Shown here in pieces: positions 61,637 to 64,000 of a DNA stretch of 64,000 nucleotides. The stretch's first letter is position 1. The number at the start of each line of letters is the position of its first letter. The DNA is from Roseibium aggregatum (GTDB lineage: Bacteria > Pseudomonadota > Alphaproteobacteria > Rhizobiales > Stappiaceae): the NCBI RefSeq assembly GCF_014692675.1, contig NZ_JABFCZ010000017.1:83340-147339 (forward strand), in the 5' to 3' direction. The position numbers and the translations under genes are program-made. The notes under the pieces are model-generated. The model ran no database searches and was not told where the DNA came from. It worked only from the letters and a program-made list of their open reading frames with translations.

Positions 61637-62671
61637 CTAGGCTCCAACGTCTGCATTGGGCACTTCTGCAAGGGAACGTCGCTGCCAGGACATCCGTGAC
61701 CAGAATTCTTCTCCCGCAGGTTCTATCCTGGACAAGGTCACAGGGCCGTTGACATCTGCCAACGGCCAACCGTCGACGCCGGCAAGCCAATCGTCGTTGA
61801 AGACGGTATCTTGATATCGAAAGCCTTCGTCGGGAAGGATTACGACTGTTACCGCATCAGGATTATTCCTTGCATACCAATGCGCCACCAAGGCCGCCGC
61901 ACCGCTTGTCGGCCCCATGAACAACGCATTCTCCCGATGGAGCTTCCGGGTAAAGGCGAAAGCCGGAAGCGCACCAACCCAGTGCACTTCGTCGATCATT
62001 TGATGTTCGAGATTGCGCGGCAAAATCGAATTGCCAAGCCCACGCAGAAGTCGTCTGCCGGCTCTCTGGCCGAATAATACGCTGTGCTGGGTATCGACTG
62101 CAATCAAGAAGAGACCGGAAAATACGTCCCTCAAAAAGGTACCGGTTCCGCACAGAGATCCGCCGGAACCGACACATCCGACCAGACAGTCGATGCTGCC
62201 GATATTGCGGGTGATCCATTCGGCAAGTCTCCCATAGGCCAGCTGATTGTCGGGATTGTCGTATTGCCGCGGCCAGAACGTCTCGTAGTGCTCATTGAGA
62301 ATTGTCTGAAGCCGGGCAAGCCGCTCGCGCTGCGCACCCGAACCTTCGGGGTCGTCGACTATCTGGATGGTGGCGCCGAGATCGCCCAGGCGACGCCTTA
62401 GTCGCTCGTCGATCAAGCTTTCGGCACTTATCAGAGTCAACTTGAAACCACGCATCGCCGCCAGCATGGCGAGCGCGAGCCCGAATGTGCCCGAAGTTGT
62501 TTCCGCAATCGAACCGTGGGGTCGCAGTCTACCATCTGCCTGGGCGCAATCGAGCATGTACCGGGCCGGCAAGAGCTTCATCAGAGGAAAGCATGCAGCA
62601 AAAAGATTGGGCGCCAGGCGCGCGAGCCGCGGCATTTCGAGGGCCGCGAGAAGGTCACTTCTATCGCTCAT
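61637..62671 (-). CDS. Cysteine-synthase-like PLP enzyme
   Basis: 344 residues, fold type II. ETTSGTFGLALAML near residue 58 is the phosphate/asparagine loop and LVGCVGSGGSLCGTGTFLR is the glycine-rich PLP-phosphate site. The PLP lysine is probably in FPLMKLLPARYM near residue 32, a degenerate version of the usual SVKDR. Starts inside the GHMP gene end (11-bp overlap). Substrate unknown; an O-phospho or O-acetyl amino acid is expected of the family. Confidence 0.85.
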   Translation of the reverse strand: MSDRSDLLAALEMPRLARLAPNLFAACFPLMKLLPARYMLDCAQADGRLRPHGSIAETTSGTFGLALAMLAAMRGFKLTLISAESLIDERLRRRLGDLGATIQIVDDPEGSGAQRERLARLQTILNEHYETFWPRQYDNPDNQLAYGRLAEWITRNIGSIDCLVGCVGSGGSLCGTGTFLRDVFSGLFLIAVDTQHSVLFGQRAGRRLLRGLGNSILPRNLEHQMIDEVHWVGALPAFAFTRKLHRENALFMGPTSGAAALVAHWYARNNPDAVTVVILPDEGFRYQDTVFNDDWLAGVDGWPLADVNGPVTLSRIEPAGEEFWSRMSWQRRSLAEVPNADVGA

Positions 62672-63686
62672 TGCGGTAATCCTCTGCTAAGCTACCGTCG
62701 GCATTGACGGAGAACAGCCTGACCCCTTGGACACCGACCGCCTTTATTTTCCCGGCAAGGGCGGCGGCGCGTGTCACAACGCCACGTTCATTGGCGTCAA
62801 ACAGTACCCCCAGCAACGACCCGCTATGGGCTACTTGAACACCGCAGGCGTCATAGTCCTCAGCTAATGTCACAAATGCCGTGAACTTGCTCTTGGCCAG
62901 ATGGTGCTGATTGATACGCGCACTTGCGGAGGCGACTTGTCCCATCAACTTTGGGTCTTGCAGCCTCACGGCACGATAGGTAAGACCGCGGAGCGTACGA
63001 AACAACTCGATTTCCCGAGGGTCATACCGTGCACGTGGCAGATCGAGCGTGTTGATCGCAGAACCTTGTGTCTGGAAGCCGACCACTATAAATGGCGGAA
63101 ATTCTCCCCCGAAATGCTCGAGGATCCGTCCCTCTCGATGGGAGAACAAGACGGCTTGGTCTCCATAGGCAATAGCATCGCTCGCCCCTTCTGCCTCGGT
63201 GGCCAATCGAGAAACCGTTGAGCGACGCAACGTGGCGCCCGTCGCTGCAGCGACCGCTCGGATTGCGGCAATAACATCAGCAGTTGACGAGCCATAGCCA
63301 TGGCCAACTGGAATATCGCTTTCTACGGTAAGATCGCCGCTCGCGTCGTCATAGCCTAGGTATGCAAGTGCCAATGCCGCCGCTCGTGCGGCCTTCGTTC
63401 GATTCGTCGGCCGGGAACCGATGCCACCTTCCCCTTTCGGCCAAAACGTGACGAGGGACTGCCAATCCGGCATCGGCAATGTAACCAGTCCACGATGCAG
63501 ACGTCCCTCCTCACCTTCAAACACACCTTGCAAAAGTTCGCCGTGATGGGCCATCGCTCGGCCGACCCCCACATGAAGTCTGCGCTTCGGTTGTCTGCCA
63601 TGTTCGTTTGTGAGTCTTTCCGGCCGACCGCCTTGCTGTTTCGCTTTGTCTGGGGCCATCGCTTCAGCCTCCCGGTTAGAAGGCAA
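62661..63686 (-). CDS. GHMP-family kinase (PduX/threonine kinase-like)
   Basis: 341 residues. The ATP motif DIPVGHGYGSSTADVIAAIR and the N-terminal AHHGELLQGVFEGEE resemble L-threonine kinase PduX and related GHMP kinases (homoserine kinase). It probably phosphorylates a hydroxyl amino acid. It is translationally coupled to the cysteine-synthase-like enzyme and lies opposite the threonine-synthase-like operon. The 30-residue N-terminal extension before RRLHVGVG is charged and may start at a later Met. Confidence 0.87.
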   Translation of the reverse strand: MPSNREAEAMAPDKAKQQGGRPERLTNEHGRQPKRRLHVGVGRAMAHHGELLQGVFEGEEGRLHRGLVTLPMPDWQSLVTFWPKGEGGIGSRPTNRTKAARAAALALAYLGYDDASGDLTVESDIPVGHGYGSSTADVIAAIRAVAAATGATLRRSTVSRLATEAEGASDAIAYGDQAVLFSHREGRILEHFGGEFPPFIVVGFQTQGSAINTLDLPRARYDPREIELFRTLRGLTYRAVRLQDPKLMGQVASASARINQHHLAKSKFTAFVTLAEDYDACGVQVAHSGSLLGVLFDANERGVVTRAAALAGKIKAVGVQGVRLFSVNADGSLAEDYRNER

Positions 63687-63879
63687 TCATGAAAGAAGCA
63701 CCAGCCGTCTGTCACTCGCCAGATTTAGGTAGAGGATGACGTGAGCGGTTAATGATCATTCGGCTATGTTGATTATTAGGATAAGGTTTATGGAAAGCGA
63801 CGCCGATGAAATCCGGTTTTTCATCTCTTTGAGGCCTCTCATATGGCTGATCGTGTTGCCTTTGCATCTAGACTGCGGG

Positions 63880-63970
63880 TTTCGGTAATCCCCGGACACA
63901 GATTTCAGTAATTCCCGGACACGCGTTTCGGTAATTCCCGGACAGGGATTTCGCTAAATCCCGGACAGTT
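63880..63970. mobile_element. Tandem 23-bp repeats, probable IS21-family end
   Basis: TTTCGGTAATTCCCGGACA-type units start at 63880, 63903, 63926 and 63949, an exact 23-base spacing, with small changes (CAGTAAT, CTAAAT). IS21-family elements carry several such repeats at each terminus, read inward as TGTCCGGGAATTACCGAAA. No transposase is inside the window. Iterons of a replication origin are the alternative. Confidence 0.55.
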
Positions 63971-64000
63971 CCGGGCCCCCGGACACGGTTGGTCATCGCC

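Noticed and set aside
1..64000. CRISPR arrays and prophage
   Set aside because: No evenly spaced direct repeats with unique spacers and no phage structural genes were seen; the only regular repeat array is the spacer-less 23-bp set at the right edge.

Overview
This is a GC-rich alphaproteobacterial chromosome segment. Gene content (form IAq RuBisCO with CbbQ/CbbO, TRAP-type quinate uptake, Hsp20-DUF1150 pair, OpgC, Ugp transporter) suggests a Rhizobiales-like marine or soil organism of the Stappiaceae (Stappia/Roseibium) type. The taxon is an inference from gene families only; no rRNA or marker gene is present.

Layout. (1) 0-1.8 kb: a ThDP-dependent enzyme. (2) 1.85-7.7 kb: an RNA-repair/RNA-quality locus made of rtcR (sigma-54 activator, minus strand), a sigma-54 promoter with an upstream dyad, rsr (Ro60/TROVE), about 1 kb of non-coding DNA, and rtcB. 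The non-coding stretch is the most striking part of the window. It can be read as six tandem Y-RNA-like units, each with the same bipartite stem (CGA-ATGC ... CTTG-TCG) whose arms co-vary between units; at least four of them enclose circularly permuted tRNA-like domains or parts of one. (3) 7.7-16.6 kb: a quinate/shikimate utilisation operon on the minus strand (shikimate/quinate dehydrogenase, TRAP transporter, esterase, 3-dehydroshikimate dehydratase fused to an HPPD-like half, Gfo/Idh oxidoreductase and a deleted isomerase remnant) with a divergent TetR regulator. (4) 16.8-18.8 kb: a secreted protein and a polytopic membrane protein of unknown function. (5) 18.8-33.8 kb: Calvin-Benson-Bassham operon, cbbR < > cbbF-P-T-A-L-S-Q-O-E, followed by a glyoxylate aminotransferase, a thioredoxin-fold protein, cbbZ and cbbY. 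It carries CO2 fixation, RuBisCO activation and 2-phosphoglycolate salvage in one transcriptional direction. (6) 33.9-48.3 kb: housekeeping and transport genes: YqaA, SLC13 transporter, cobalamin-riboswitch-controlled CbiM, ugpBAEC, MFS, YjbR, RpoH-driven Hsp20-DUF1150, OpgC, a TPR protein and a YeeE/YedE protein. (7) 48.9-52.6 kb: a P450, an LpxL-type acyltransferase and a PhyH-type dioxygenase.

(8) 52.7-64 kb looks like mobile or island DNA, with less extreme GC and different gene style. It starts with a TraR/TraI quorum-sensing pair feeding a split DUF6499/DUF2285 gene. That gene would need a +1 frameshift at a G6 run to give one protein, which matches the organisation of the FseA excision activator of ICEMlSymR7A-type elements. 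Two small XRE regulators follow, then an IclR-controlled cluster: M24 peptidase, threonine-synthase-like enzyme, polar amino acid ABC transporter, and convergently a cysteine-synthase-like enzyme with a GHMP (PduX-like) kinase. The cluster looks like a phospho-amino-acid pathway of unknown product. The last 125 bases hold at least four copies of a 23-bp repeat, probably the end of an IS21-type element that continues outside the window.
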